Assembly: GCA_947628795.1 (NCBI GenBank)
Contig: CANRBF010000001.1
Location: forward strand, 124,001-188,000
From: an uncultured Monoglobus sp.
Lineage (GTDB): Bacteria > Bacillota > Clostridia > Monoglobales > Monoglobaceae
Direction of reading: 5' to 3'
Length of the DNA: 64,000 bases
Positions 33,805-42,609 of the stretch are shown piece after piece. Numbering within the stretch: position 1 is the stretch's first letter; the number at the start of each line of letters is the position of its first letter. Under the pieces are notes generated by a model. The model had not been told where the DNA came from. It was given only the letters and a program-made list of their open reading frames with translations, and did no database searches. The position numbers were made by a program, and so were the translations under genes.

Positions 33805-34947
33805 CTATACCGTCTCTCCGGATTTATATTTTTCCAGAATTCTGTTGATCTTCTTCATCGGCGTGAGCAGCTCGCTGATCGAGCAGTCGCCGTTAAGCTG
33901 CCTGATGATAAGGCCGATAAACTTTGACATGTCGACCTCGTGGTACCACTCGCAGTCCTTGAGCTCCGGACGCCTGTAGACCGTGTTTGTGGTAAACACC
34001 GCGTCGATCAGGCCCTCGGCGTACGCCTTGTTGAACTTCTCGACTCCCTCGGTGAAAAGGCCGAAGGACGAGAACACGATGACCCGTTTCGCGTGGCGTT
34101 TTTTGAGCTCCTTGGCAACGTCCAGCAGCGACTCGCCCGAGGCGATCATATCGTCGACCACGATAACGTTTTTGCCGTTTATGTCTTTTCCCAAAAACTG
34201 ATGGGCCACGATCGGATTCTTGCCGTTTACCACTCTCGAGTAGTCGCGGCGCTTGTAGAACATGACAAGGTCCATGCTCAGCACCGACGAATAGTACATA
34301 CATCTGCCCATCGCTCCCTCGTCGGGCGACACGATAAGCGTTTCGTCGGGCTTTAAAATAATATCAGAGTTGTACCTGAGGCACGCCTTTATCATCTGAT
34401 AGGTGGGGCGGACGTTCTCGAAGCTCTTTAGCGGTATCGCGTTCTGAACTCTCGAGTCGTGGGCGTCGAATGTGATAAAATTGTCAACTCCCATGTTCGT
34501 CAGCTCCTGAAGCATCATCGCCGCGTCCAGAGATTCGCGGGTGATCCTTCTGTGCTGTCTGCCCTCGTACATCATCGGCATAATAACCGTTATGCGCTTA
34601 GCCTTGCCGCCCAGAGCCGAGATTATTCTCTTCAAGTCCTGATAGTGGTCGTCGGGGCTCATGGGGTGGTCGGCGCCGTACATCTTGTAGGTCACGCCGT
34701 AGTTGAACGGATCACATATAATGTAAATATCGTAAGTTCTTACCGAGTGGGAAATAACGGCTTTGGCCTCTCCCGTGCCGAAACGCGAGCATGTGGCGGG
34801 GATCAAAAACGAGCCCGTCTCTATGCCGCTTTTGGCGCAGAAGTTTATAAGGTGCCTGTCCACCTTTTCGGCCAACTCCTCGCAGCCTTTCATGCCGATG
34901 ATTCCCAGTCTGTCCAGGTTGTAAGCTTGCAATGGATTCTCTTGCAT
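33805..34947 (-). CDS. prs: Ribose-phosphate pyrophosphokinase
   Basis: 380 aa, longer than the usual 310-320. The N-terminal part is a degenerate phosphoribosyltransferase fold; the FDAHDSRVQNAIP region and the PRPP loop VIVVDDMIASGES are conserved. It makes PRPP from ribose 5-phosphate and ATP. Next to pncB, which consumes PRPP for NAD salvage. The extra length sits at both ends and fits the clostridial long form of the family. Confidence 0.92.
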   Translation of the reverse strand: MQENPLQAYNLDRLGIIGMKGCEELAEKVDRHLINFCAKSGIETGSFLIPATCSRFGTGEAKAVISHSVRTYDIYIICDPFNYGVTYKMYGADHPMSPDDHYQDLKRIISALGGKAKRITVIMPMMYEGRQHRRITRESLDAAMMLQELTNMGVDNFITFDAHDSRVQNAIPLKSFENVRPTYQMIKACLRYNSDIILKPDETLIVSPDEGAMGRCMYYSSVLSMDLVMFYKRRDYSRVVNGKNPIVAHQFLGKDINGKNVIVVDDMIASGESLLDVAKELKKRHAKRVIVFSSFGLFTEGVEKFNKAYAEGLIDAVFTTNTVYRRPELKDCEWYHEVDMSKFIGLIIRQLNGDCSISELLTPMKKINRILEKYKSGETV

Positions 34948-34984
34948 TATAATATCCTTTCTTTATGTAAGATAAATTAATTGG

Positions 34985-36415
34985 TTACTCGTTATAGCTT
35001 TTGAGCAGATCATATCTTATATCCCACAGCTTTTGCGAAAGATCCACATAATAGGTGTGGGGATTATTGAACCTCTTTACCTCGTCCCATATAAGGGCGA
35101 GCTCCTTTTCGGCGTAATCTTTTATCTCGCCGAGAGTCGGCGACTCGTACACCAATTTGCCGCCCCTGAATATCGGGACCTGCAGCTCAACGGCGCTGAA
35201 ATCGGAGACCGTCTTGCGCTTCCAGGTGTTCTGGGGATCGAATATTTCATATGGCGCGCTCTCGTCGATCTTCTCGTCATACGCCGTCAGCACATCGGCT
35301 ATCGCCATGCCCGTCTCGTTTGAATACAGACGGACGACCTTTTTGAAATACGGGTTTGTGATCTTCTGCACGTTCTCGCTTATCTTGATGCGCGGAACGA
35401 TCTCTCCGTCCTTCTCGATCGCGACCAGCTTGTACACTCCGCCGAACACCGGCTCGGACTTTGACGTGATGAGCCTTTCTCCCACGCCGAACGAGTCGAT
35501 CTTAGCTCCCTGCCTGAGAATATCGCGGATTATGTACTCGTCAAGGGAGTTTGACGCGCACACCGCGGCCTCGGTCCATCCGGCGTCATCAAGCATCTTT
35601 CTGGCTTTTTTTGACAGATAGGTTATGTCGCCGCTGTCTATCCTGATACCGCACTTTTTGATGCCCATAGGTTTAAGCACCTCGTTAAACACGCGGATAG
35701 CGTTGGGTATGCCGCTTTTCAACACGTTATAGGTGTCGACCAGCAGCGTGCAGTTTTCGGGATAGCACTTCGCGTAGGCGAGAAAAGCCTCGTATTCGCT
35801 GTCAAAGCTCTGAACCCAGCTGTGAGCCATCGTACCGAGCGCGGGTATGTCGAACATGCGCTCGCTTATCGTGCAGGCCGTGCCGACAACGCCCCCGATA
35901 TAGGCGGCTCTTGAGCCGTAGATCGCTCCGTCGTAACCCTGAGCGCGCCTTGAGCCGAATTCCATAACGGGAATACCGTTTGCCGCGCGGACAATACGGT
36001 TGCTCTTGGTGGCGATCAAACTCTGGTGATTAACGGTGAGAAGGACCATGGTCTCGACAAACTGAGCCTGAATGATCGGGCCGCGGACGGTCACAAGGGG
36101 CTCGCCCGGGAAAATCGGCGTGCCTTCGGGAATAGCCCACACGTCGCATTTGAATTCAAAATCTCTGAGATAATTTAAAAACTCCTCGCAGAACATATTT
36201 TTTCCGCGGAGATACTCTATATCGTCATCGGTAAACTTAAGCTCGGACAAATATTTGATCAGCTGCTCCACGCCGGCCATTATCGCGAATCCCGCCCCGT
36301 CGGGAGCCTGACGGAAAAACATGTCAAAATAGGCGATACGATCACCCATTCCGCATTCCAGATAGCCGTTCGCCATAGTGATCTCATAAAAATCCGTAAG
36401 CATTGTATAATTCAT
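34985..36415 (-). CDS. pncB: Nicotinate phosphoribosyltransferase
   Basis: 476 aa. LTDFYEITMANGYL at the start, EFGSRRAQGYDGAIYGSRAAYIGG in the middle, and HSWVQSFDSEYEAF and GIRIDSGDITYLSKKAR later: the PncB signatures. It makes nicotinate mononucleotide from nicotinate, PRPP and ATP, the entry step of NAD salvage. First gene of the run pncB-prs-miaB-ricA-mutS-mutL-miaA; the 37-base gap to prs shows no terminator. Confidence 0.96.
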   Translation of the reverse strand: MNYTMLTDFYEITMANGYLECGMGDRIAYFDMFFRQAPDGAGFAIMAGVEQLIKYLSELKFTDDDIEYLRGKNMFCEEFLNYLRDFEFKCDVWAIPEGTPIFPGEPLVTVRGPIIQAQFVETMVLLTVNHQSLIATKSNRIVRAANGIPVMEFGSRRAQGYDGAIYGSRAAYIGGVVGTACTISERMFDIPALGTMAHSWVQSFDSEYEAFLAYAKCYPENCTLLVDTYNVLKSGIPNAIRVFNEVLKPMGIKKCGIRIDSGDITYLSKKARKMLDDAGWTEAAVCASNSLDEYIIRDILRQGAKIDSFGVGERLITSKSEPVFGGVYKLVAIEKDGEIVPRIKISENVQKITNPYFKKVVRLYSNETGMAIADVLTAYDEKIDESAPYEIFDPQNTWKRKTVSDFSAVELQVPIFRGGKLVYESPTLGEIKDYAEKELALIWDEVKRFNNPHTYYVDLSQKLWDIRYDLLKSYNE

Positions 36416-36601
36416 TGAAACTCACCTCATAGCCTAAGTCGGCATATTCTTACGCTATAAGTATACCATTTAAGTCGATATTAAACAAGCAAAAATTTAA
36501 CACAAATATTACAAAAGATTAACCCACGCTCATAAAAAAGTTGACAAAACAACCAAAAATTTTCAAAGGCACAAAAAAACCGTAAAACACAGCAAAATAA
36601 A

Positions 36602-36631
36602 TTGACAATATCGGCGCGTAAATGTTATAAT
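36602..36631 (+). promoter_or_regulatory. Promoter of the NusG-II / Gx transporter genes
   Basis: TTGACA (36602-36607), 18 bp, TATAAT (36626-36631), about 28 bases before ATG 36660. Confidence 0.8.
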
Positions 36632-36659
36632 TTAAGGGTTAGAAAGGTGCGGAACACCG

Positions 36660-37037
36660 ATGAAAAATAAAGTATTGATAATAATTTTCGCGCTGGCGCT
36701 CGCGCTGTGCGCCGCGGTCATCCTGCTTCGAGGAGGCGGAAAAGACGAGGCGAAAACCGCTGAAATAATGCTAAACGGCGAGGTAGAGCGGACGATTGAC
36801 CTGAGCGCCGCGGCCGAGCCTTATGACCTCAGGATCGAGAGCGAAAACGGATACAACGTCGTGCACGTCGAGGGCGGCGCCGTCTCGGTGACCGAGGCCG
36901 ACTGTCCCGACAAGGTCTGCGTGAAGCAGGGCAGGATCACGGGGAGCGCATATCCAATAGTCTGCCTGCCCCATAAGCTGACGATTCGGATAGTTTCGGG
37001 CGAGAGCGGAGAGATCGACGCGGTGACCGGGAGGTAA
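36660..37037 (+). CDS. NusG domain II-containing membrane-anchored protein
   Basis: 125 aa. One N-terminal membrane helix (VLIIIFALALALCAAVILL), then a small external beta domain of the NusG-II type (YNVVHVEGGAVSVTEADCPDKVCVKQG, with ICLPHKL-like VCLPHKLTIRI). Two conserved cysteines in ADCPDKVC. In Clostridia this family is almost always followed by the Gx transporter, as here, 5 bases downstream, and both are often near electron-transfer or quinone genes. Biochemical role not known. Confidence 0.88.
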   Translation: MKNKVLIIIFALALALCAAVILLRGGGKDEAKTAEIMLNGEVERTIDLSAAAEPYDLRIESENGYNVVHVEGGAVSVTEADCPDKVCVKQGRITGSAYPIVCLPHKLTIRIVSGESGEIDAVTGR

Positions 37038-37042
37038 ACGGA

Positions 37043-37561
37043 GTGGACAAAAAATTCGGTATAAGACGGATAACGCTGATGGGCGTGCTGACCGCGATCG
37101 CGCTGACGATATTTGTGCTCGAGGCGCAGATACCGCCGCTGACCGCGATACCCGGAATAAAGCTCGGCCTTGCGAATATAGTGACGCTGTTCGCGCTGGC
37201 GGCGCTCGGGCCGAGAGACGCGTTTATTATCCTGACAGTCCGCGTGTTTTTGGGCAGCGTGTTCTCGGGCCAGATAATGACCTTGGCCTACAGCATGACG
37301 GGCGGCCTGCTCTGCCTCGCCGCGGAGAGCCTGCTCATAAAAACGCCCCTTAAAAAGAATCTCTGGGCGATAAGCGTGATCGGCGCGATTATCCACAACG
37401 CGACGCAGATCTGCGTGGCCGTCATTATCACTTTAACGCCGGGCATCTTCTGGTATCTGCCGTATCTGATCATAGCGGGTATCATAACCGGAGCCTTCAC
37501 CGGAGCCTGCGTGCAGCTCACCCTCAAAAAAGGCGAAAAAATAATAAGCAAGCTGCTGTAA
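37043..37561 (+). CDS. Gx transporter family / heptaprenyl diphosphate synthase component I-like membrane protein
   Basis: 172 aa from GTG 37043 with GGGAGGTAAACGGA upstream. Five or six membrane helices; the signature region is PPLTAIPGIKLGLANIVTLFAL, with LVRVFLG-like LTVRVFLGSVFSG. It resembles ECF-type S components (ThiT/Gx fold) and is often annotated as heptaprenyl diphosphate synthase component I. A substrate-binding transporter component is the more likely role; substrate unknown. Paired with the NusG-II gene. Confidence 0.87.
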   Translation: MDKKFGIRRITLMGVLTAIALTIFVLEAQIPPLTAIPGIKLGLANIVTLFALAALGPRDAFIILTVRVFLGSVFSGQIMTLAYSMTGGLLCLAAESLLIKTPLKKNLWAISVIGAIIHNATQICVAVIITLTPGIFWYLPYLIIAGIITGAFTGACVQLTLKKGEKIISKLL

Positions 37562-37686
37562 ACAAAGCGGCCGGCTTTTAAATTCCACAAAAATCACACA
37601 AAGCAAACATATTCTTCACACAATGCGGCGGTATTATTGATCTGTAATCAAAAATATTACAAAATTACGGAAAGGAGCTGCTTTAA

Positions 37687-38265
37687 ATGAACAGCAAAAC
37701 AAAAAAATTATGCGCGGTCCTGTCGGCAATAGCTCTGACAGCGTCTATGGGCACGGCCTTCGCCGCGGAGAGCACCGAGGATTACGGATACAGACAGGGA
37801 AAGGCGAACATCTACGGCACCGGCGGCGAGCAAACATTTGTTTATGACGAAAACTCGGCCGACGCGGACTACGGATACAGACAGGGAAAGGCGAACATCT
37901 ACGGCACCGGCGGCGAGCAAACGTTTGTTTATGACGAAAATTCGGCCGACGCGGACTACGGATACAGACAGGGAAAGGCTCACCGCGGAGGCGCGGACAG
38001 CCGCCACATTGACAGCGGGGCGCTTGTTGAGGCCGGCATAATCGACCAGGCGACCGCCGACGCAATAGCCGAATACGCGTCAAAAAAGCATGAGGATATA
38101 AGCGCGCTGCATGAGAACGCGGCAAACATGACTTCCGAGGAACGCAAGGCGGCGTTTGAGGAGAGAAAAGCGCAGCGCAAAGACGGAGTCGACGAGCTTG
38201 TTGAGGCGGGTATCATAACCGAGGAACAGGCCGAGGCGATCAAGAACTACACTCCCGAGGAATAA
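37687..38265 (+). CDS. Secreted protein with 29-residue tandem repeats and helical C-terminus
   Basis: 192 aa. Signal peptide ends at AFAAE. Then two perfect repeats and one partial of a 29-residue unit beginning DYGYRQGKANIYGTGGEQ. The C-terminal 95 residues are charged helices with two copies of a VEAGII(D/T)...QA motif (LVEAGIIDQATADAIAEYAS and LVEAGIITEEQAEAIKNY), similar to DUF2680-type exported proteins. Function unknown. It precedes a two-component system, so it may be a sensed or controlled surface protein. Good AAGGAG site and a strong downstream terminator. Confidence 0.78.
   Translation: MNSKTKKLCAVLSAIALTASMGTAFAAESTEDYGYRQGKANIYGTGGEQTFVYDENSADADYGYRQGKANIYGTGGEQTFVYDENSADADYGYRQGKAHRGGADSRHIDSGALVEAGIIDQATADAIAEYASKKHEDISALHENAANMTSEERKAAFEERKAQRKDGVDELVEAGIITEEQAEAIKNYTPEE
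37780..37980 (+). repeat. 87-bp coding tandem repeat
   Basis: Unit 1 37780-37866 and unit 2 37867-37953 differ at only a few bases (for example ACATTTG/ACGTTTG, AACTCG/AATTCG), followed by a partial third unit. The near identity at DNA level implies recent duplication. Confidence 0.92.
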
Positions 38266-38279
38266 AGATCGGCAAATCC

Positions 38280-38306
38280 GAGGCGCGGCAGGGCCGCGCC
38301 TCTTTT
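38280..38306 (+). terminator. Terminator of the secreted repeat-protein gene
   Basis: GAGGCGCGGC / GCCGCGCCTC with loop AGG, then TTTT. Confidence 0.93.
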
Positions 38307-38310
38307 CCGA

Positions 38311-38339
38311 TTGAAAAACTCTCGGAGCTGTGATATAAT
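38311..38339 (+). promoter_or_regulatory. Promoter of the two-component system
   Basis: TTGAAA (38311-38316), 17 bp, TATAAT (38334-38339). Confidence 0.8.
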
Positions 38340-38377
38340 AATTTATAATAAAATCACTTGAAAAAGGAGCGGTGGCA

Positions 38378-39046
38378 ATGGCTAAAATATTGATCGTTGA
38401 CGACGAGCCCGATATACGCGCGCTCGTGCGCAGGTACGCCGAGCGCGAGGGCTACGAGACGCGCGAGGCCGCGAACGGCATCGAGGCGGTCTCGATGTGC
38501 CGCGGGGATGATTTTGATGTTGTGATAATGGACGCGATGATGCCCGAGCTTGACGGATTCTCGGCCTGCAAGGAAATACGGGCGGAAAAGGACGTTCCGG
38601 TTATTATGCTTTCCGCCCGCGGCGAGGAATACGACAAGCTGTTCGGCTTTGAGACGGGAGCCGACGATTATGTGGTAAAGCCGTTTTCGCCGCGCGAGCT
38701 GATGGCGCGCGTCAAAGTGGTGATCGGACGGCGCGGCGCAAAGGATAGCGGCGGCGTCAAGATCGGGAACATCAGGATCGACACCTTGGGCAGGCTCGTT
38801 TATATATCGGGCGAGAAAACCGAACTCACCGCAAAGGAATACGACCTGCTGCTTTATCTCATAGAAAACAAAGGCATTGTTCTGACGCGCGAGCAGATCA
38901 TGAACGCCGTTTGGGGCTGCGACTATTTTTCCGCCGACCGCACGGTCGACTGGCAGATAAAGCAGCTGCGCGCGCGTTTGGGAGATTGCAGAAATTACAT
39001 TGTCACGGTGCGAGGGGTGGGATATAAATTTGAAACCGAAAACTAA
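38378..39046 (+). CDS. OmpR/PhoB-type response regulator
   Basis: 222 aa from ATG 38378 (AAGGAG upstream; the in-frame GTG 38372 is less well placed). Receiver domain: ILIVDDEPDIRALV, phosphoacceptor Asp in VVIMDAMMPELDG, Thr/Ser region IMLSARGEEYDK and Lys in DDYVVKPFSPRELMARV. C-terminal winged helix: LTAKEYDLLLYLIENKG, then QIMNAVWGCDYFSADRTVDWQIKQLRARL. It probably binds DNA as a dimer after phosphorylation by the kinase that overlaps its 3' end. Targets unknown. Confidence 0.95.
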   Translation: MAKILIVDDEPDIRALVRRYAEREGYETREAANGIEAVSMCRGDDFDVVIMDAMMPELDGFSACKEIRAEKDVPVIMLSARGEEYDKLFGFETGADDYVVKPFSPRELMARVKVVIGRRGAKDSGGVKIGNIRIDTLGRLVYISGEKTELTAKEYDLLLYLIENKGIVLTREQIMNAVWGCDYFSADRTVDWQIKQLRARLGDCRNYIVTVRGVGYKFETEN

Positions 39047-40463
39047 ATCTATCGGATTTAAGCTGTGGATATATTTCACCGCCTTCGCGGCGGTCATACT
39101 GGCGGTTCTGTGGCTGCTGCAAACCGTCTTTTTGCAGAGCTTTTACACCGGCATGCAAAAGCACAGGATAAGCAATATCGCCGAAAAGATCAGCGAGGCC
39201 GGAGACAGCATGGAATATGCCATAGACACGCTGGCCGCCCAAAACTCAATACTGATACTTTTGACCGACGGCGAGGGCAATATCCTGCACAGCGCCGATG
39301 AGTACAGCCCGTCGTACGGCGCCGACGCGCACAGCCACGGCAGCGGCAAAAATCCGTACAAGGCCGGAGAGGCGCAAAACTGGCAGGAGCAGACATACCG
39401 CCGCCTGCCCGAGCACTACGACGATTTTCTGGATAAGCTGGGCTCAAACGACAGCGTGTGCTACACGATCGACCGCGAAAACGGAGACGGCACGCTCGTG
39501 TACGGGCGGCGGCTCGATGACGGAAATATCCTGTACATAAACACCGTTTTGGGCGCGGTCGGCTCCGCGGTGTCGATACTCAGGATACAGCTGTGCGCCG
39601 TCACGATCCTTGCGCTCCTTATCGGCCTCGCGATCGCGATCTGGATATCAAAAAGATTTTCAAAGCCGTTTTCGGAACTGTCAAAACAATCGCTCAAAAT
39701 GGCGGGCGGTGATTTTGACGTGAAATTTAATAAAGGCTTCTGCTCCGAAACAGACGAGCTCGCCAATTCCCTCGAGTACGCCGCGAGTAGGATCGCCGAG
39801 ACCGACAAGCTCCGCCGCGAGCTGATGGCTAACGTGTCCCACGATCTGCGCACGCCCCTCACCATGATAAAAGGCTACGCGGAGCTTATACGCGACCTTG
39901 ACGGCTCGGAAGGCTCGGCCAAGGACGCGGAAGTCATAATCCGAGAATCCGACAGACTGACGCTTTTGGTAAACGATATACTCGACTATTCAAAGCTGCA
40001 GTCGGGCGCGGCGGCCTTTGAGTTTGAGCGCTTTGACCTGAGCGCGCTCGCGCAAAGCACAGCGGAGCAATTCGCGGCGGTGTGCGAAGCGGAAGGCACC
40101 GAAATAATCACCGAGATCGAGCCGCGAAAATACGTCTCGGCGGACAAGCGCAGGATAGAGCAGGTGCTGTATAACCTGATCTCAAACGCGGCCGCCCACG
40201 CGGGCGGCGACAAGCGCGTTTATGTCTCGGTCAAAGACAGCGGAGAATCCGCTCGGGCCGAGATACGCGACAACGGCAGCGGCATAAGCCCCGACGATCT
40301 TCCGCATATTTGGGACAGATACTTCACGTCAAAAGAGCGCGGCTCAAACGGGCTGGGTCTCTCGATAGTGAAAGAGATACTGACCGCCCACGGCGCTAGG
40401 TTCGGAGTTGAAAGCGAAGAAAACCGCGGAAGCGTCTTTTGGTTCGAGCTGAAACGCGTTTGA
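39030..40463 (+). CDS. Sensor histidine kinase
   Basis: 477 aa from TTG 39030, chosen because GAGGGGTGGG (39011-39020) lies 9 bases before it; this overlaps the response-regulator stop by 17 bases. Two membrane helices (about 10-35 and 180-205) flank an external domain of about 140 residues rich in His/Ser. HAMP, then H-box LMANVSHDLRTPLTMIKGY, N-box RIEQVLYNLISNAAAHAGG, G1 DNGSGISPDDLPHIWDRYF, G2 GSNGLGLSIVKEI. The external sequence HSHGSGKN might bind metal, but that is a guess. A terminator follows. Confidence 0.94.
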   Translation: MKPKTKSIGFKLWIYFTAFAAVILAVLWLLQTVFLQSFYTGMQKHRISNIAEKISEAGDSMEYAIDTLAAQNSILILLTDGEGNILHSADEYSPSYGADAHSHGSGKNPYKAGEAQNWQEQTYRRLPEHYDDFLDKLGSNDSVCYTIDRENGDGTLVYGRRLDDGNILYINTVLGAVGSAVSILRIQLCAVTILALLIGLAIAIWISKRFSKPFSELSKQSLKMAGGDFDVKFNKGFCSETDELANSLEYAASRIAETDKLRRELMANVSHDLRTPLTMIKGYAELIRDLDGSEGSAKDAEVIIRESDRLTLLVNDILDYSKLQSGAAAFEFERFDLSALAQSTAEQFAAVCEAEGTEIITEIEPRKYVSADKRRIEQVLYNLISNAAAHAGGDKRVYVSVKDSGESARAEIRDNGSGISPDDLPHIWDRYFTSKERGSNGLGLSIVKEILTAHGARFGVESEENRGSVFWFELKRV

Positions 40464-40477
40464 TCGGGCGGCCTATG

Positions 40478-40507
40478 CGCGGCTTTGAAAAAAGGCCGCG
40501 TATTTTT
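40478..40507 (+). terminator. Terminator of the kinase gene
   Basis: CGCGGC / GCCGCG with an A-rich 11-base loop, followed by TATTTTT. The 3' arm is also the outer edge of the large inverted duplication. Confidence 0.75.
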
Positions 40508-40581
40508 GCGCGAATTTTTGCAAAACGGGAACTTTTTGCAAAGTTTTGTCGTCTTACATATAAAGTACACAAAACGCCGTA

Positions 40582-40860
40582 GGGCGGATATTATCCGCCC
40601 GTCTGCCTCGCCCCTTGGGGAGGGAGAGGTGGCGCCGAAGGCGACGGAGAGGGAGACGAACGAACGTATGACTATCACTCCCTCTCAGTCTGCTTCGCAG
40701 ACAGCTCTCCCCCTTAAAAGGAGGTGAGCCAAAACGCCAACCAAAGCACGCGAAACACCGTAATGGCGGATACTATCCACCCGTCTGCCTCGCCCCTTGG
40801 GGAGAGGTGGATTTCCGCCAAAGGCGGAAAGACGGAGAGGGGTTTCCAAATTTTTTATAA
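40582..40860. repeat. Composite repeat upstream of the stalk-domain gene
   Basis: Palindrome 40582-40600, then GCCTCGCCCCTTGGGGAG, hairpin CGCC-GAA-GGCG, GACGGAGAGGG, CCCTCTCAG with hairpin TCTGC-TTC-GCAGA and CAGCTCTCCCCC; a degenerate palindrome at 40764-40782, then GCCTCGCCCCTTGGGGAG and hairpin TTTCCGCC-AAA-GGCGGAAA with GACGGAGAGGGG. It accounts for most of the 410-base gap before the gene. Confidence 0.85.
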
Positions 40861-40873
40861 GGAGAGATCATAT

Positions 40874-42277
40874 ATGAAAAAGAATATAATAATATTGACA
40901 ATTATATTAACTTTATTCTCCATAAATGTGTATTCAAGCGACTTGCAAATTGAATGCGAGATAATTGATAAAGGAGACAACTTTGTTTATCAATATAATG
41001 ACAAAGATATATTTTTAGGCAGCAATGGGCGTGAAGAAAATATTTGGTGGACGGGAAAGGAGTATATTTGGTTTAATGATTTAAACGGAAAGTATGAAAA
41101 GAGCACGGATGCGAGCAATTGGGAAGATCTATATATTCAGCCGGATGTCAGCGATAAACTTTTTAATCTTGATTATATGGAAATTTGTTACTGTGACGGT
41201 GTATATATTGCCCGAAGTTCCCTATATGATTCCCCGATCCAAATAATATCCGCATTGGAACATGATATGTTGAATACAGGTTTTGATCCTGTATATTGTC
41301 TGAATGAAAACTTTGAGACAATAGGAGAAACAAATTTCGAATATCCTGTTACGGCTTTTAGTTATTACGATGGCAGATTTTATATAAGAACACAGGACTA
41401 TAAAACAAACTACGCCGAAAATACTTATGTTGTCTCAAATTCGGAACATCAGCCGATCAATTATGTGTATGTTTCAAATGACGGCATATCATGGAATTTA
41501 GACGAATATTTGCAGGAAGTTCCGCTATATAGCGACGGAAAATTAATGACCTTCGGCAAAGGGAATTATGTTCGCGAAAAATATTCCGATTTATACTATT
41601 CATTAAATGATATATCGGTTGGATTTGAGAATAACAGTTCCGCAAAAGTTATATATGAACAGACCCCGTTTGGCTCATTTTCGGTTGTTGACGGGTTATT
41701 CCTATCTTATGACGGATTAGAGCGAAATAAAAAACCGGTACCTTATTTCAGCGTTTCAAACGACGGGGTATATTGGTATAATGTGAAGTTTCCCGACTTT
41801 TATGACGGTGAGATCTTGACAAGGGTATTCGAATTTAAGGATTCGTTTTTATTTAAAACCGGCAAAAGATTATTTAGATATGATCTCGATGACATTAAAA
41901 AGGAGCTGTCCGGTGATCCGATTTATATAAAACTAAACGGTAATATCCTCGGTTTTGCGCAGCCGCCGGTTATGGAAAGCGACAGAATACTGGTGCCGAT
42001 GCGTTTCCTGTTCGAACAAATGGGGGCCGAAGTAAATTGGAATGACGAAACCCAAACAGCTATAGCAACAAGCGCTCGGGACGAAGGCGAAAATACGGTA
42101 ACGTTTTCAATTGACAACACAACCGCCTATGTAAACGGCGCGGAAACCCCCATGGACGTCCCCGCCCACCTAATAGACGACCAAACCTTTGTGCCGCTTC
42201 GGTTCCTTTCCGAAAACCTAGGCTACACCGTAGAATGGGACGAGGCCGCAAACACCGCAGTGATCACAACAGAATAA
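40874..42277 (+). CDS. Secreted stalk-domain (copper amine oxidase N-like) protein, copy A
   Basis: 467 aa from ATG 40874 behind AGGAGAG; an open extension to 40724 is made of repeat sequence and is rejected. Signal peptide ends near NVYSSD. Residues about 25-330 are a Tyr/Asp/Ser-rich region with repeated VSNDGISW / VSNDGVYW motifs, suggesting a beta-propeller-like fold. The last ~115 residues are the stalk domain: RILVPMRFLFEQMGAEVNWND, then IDDQTFVPLRFLSENLGYTVEWDE. The N-terminal two thirds is much more A/T-rich than the 3' end. A paralogue lies in inverted orientation at 45854. Function unknown, probably wall-associated. Confidence 0.82.
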   Translation: MKKNIIILTIILTLFSINVYSSDLQIECEIIDKGDNFVYQYNDKDIFLGSNGREENIWWTGKEYIWFNDLNGKYEKSTDASNWEDLYIQPDVSDKLFNLDYMEICYCDGVYIARSSLYDSPIQIISALEHDMLNTGFDPVYCLNENFETIGETNFEYPVTAFSYYDGRFYIRTQDYKTNYAENTYVVSNSEHQPINYVYVSNDGISWNLDEYLQEVPLYSDGKLMTFGKGNYVREKYSDLYYSLNDISVGFENNSSAKVIYEQTPFGSFSVVDGLFLSYDGLERNKKPVPYFSVSNDGVYWYNVKFPDFYDGEILTRVFEFKDSFLFKTGKRLFRYDLDDIKKELSGDPIYIKLNGNILGFAQPPVMESDRILVPMRFLFEQMGAEVNWNDETQTAIATSARDEGENTVTFSIDNTTAYVNGAETPMDVPAHLIDDQTFVPLRFLSENLGYTVEWDEAANTAVITTE

Positions 42278-42299
42278 AAAATGGTTTTATGGAATTTAT

Positions 42300-42535
42300 A
42301 TGATCCGGCCACAGTCCCCCCTCTCCCCCCCCACTTGCGCAGGGGAGGCAATAATGGATGGGCGCCCCCTCGGGGGAGCTGTCGGGCAACGCCCGACTGA
42401 GGGGGCCTAATCCCTACATTCCCACCTCCGTCAGGCTGCGCCTGACACCTCCTCCCGGGAGGAGGCAAAAATACGGCTGCGATTACGAGACGACAACCAT
42501 AGTGCGCAAAATATAAGGGCGGATATTATCCTCCC
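42300..42535. repeat. Composite repeat downstream of stalk-domain gene A
   Basis: Contains CCCCCTCGGGGGAGCTG, hairpin GTCGGGC-AA-CGCCCGAC, ACTGAGGGGG, one heptamer-like unit, CCCACCTCCG, hairpin TCAGGC-TGC-GCCTGA, CCTCCTCCCGGGAGGAGG and GGGCGGATATTATCCTCCC (42517-42535). Fills the 330-base gap together with the EF-G-like terminator. Confidence 0.85.
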
Positions 42536-42572
42536 ACGGGGATATATAATAATTTTTTATGAGTTTTCCCGC

Positions 42573-42600
42573 AAAAAAAGAGCCGCGGCGCGGCTCTTTT
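42573..42600 (-). terminator. Terminator of the EF-G-like gene
   Basis: AAAAGAGCCGCG / CGCGGCTCTTTT with a single-base centre; on the minus strand followed by a T run. Confidence 0.88.
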
Positions 42601-42609
42601 GGTTTTTTA

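Larger units (their letters stand above)
40496..42535 (+). repeat. Left arm of a ~2-kb inverted duplication
   Basis: Reads the same as the reverse complement of 45659-47626: an outer 110-base block containing a TTTTGCAAAG-type dyad and the GGGCGGATA palindrome, composite hairpins, a stalk-domain gene, and a downstream composite element ending in another GGGCGGATA palindrome. Match is close at both ends and over the last ~110 codons of the gene, but weak over the N-terminal two thirds of the protein. Confidence 0.85.

Noticed and set aside
40724-40873. 50-codon N-terminal extension of stalk-domain protein A
   Set aside because: It is translated composite-repeat sequence; the signal peptide and RBS are at 40874.
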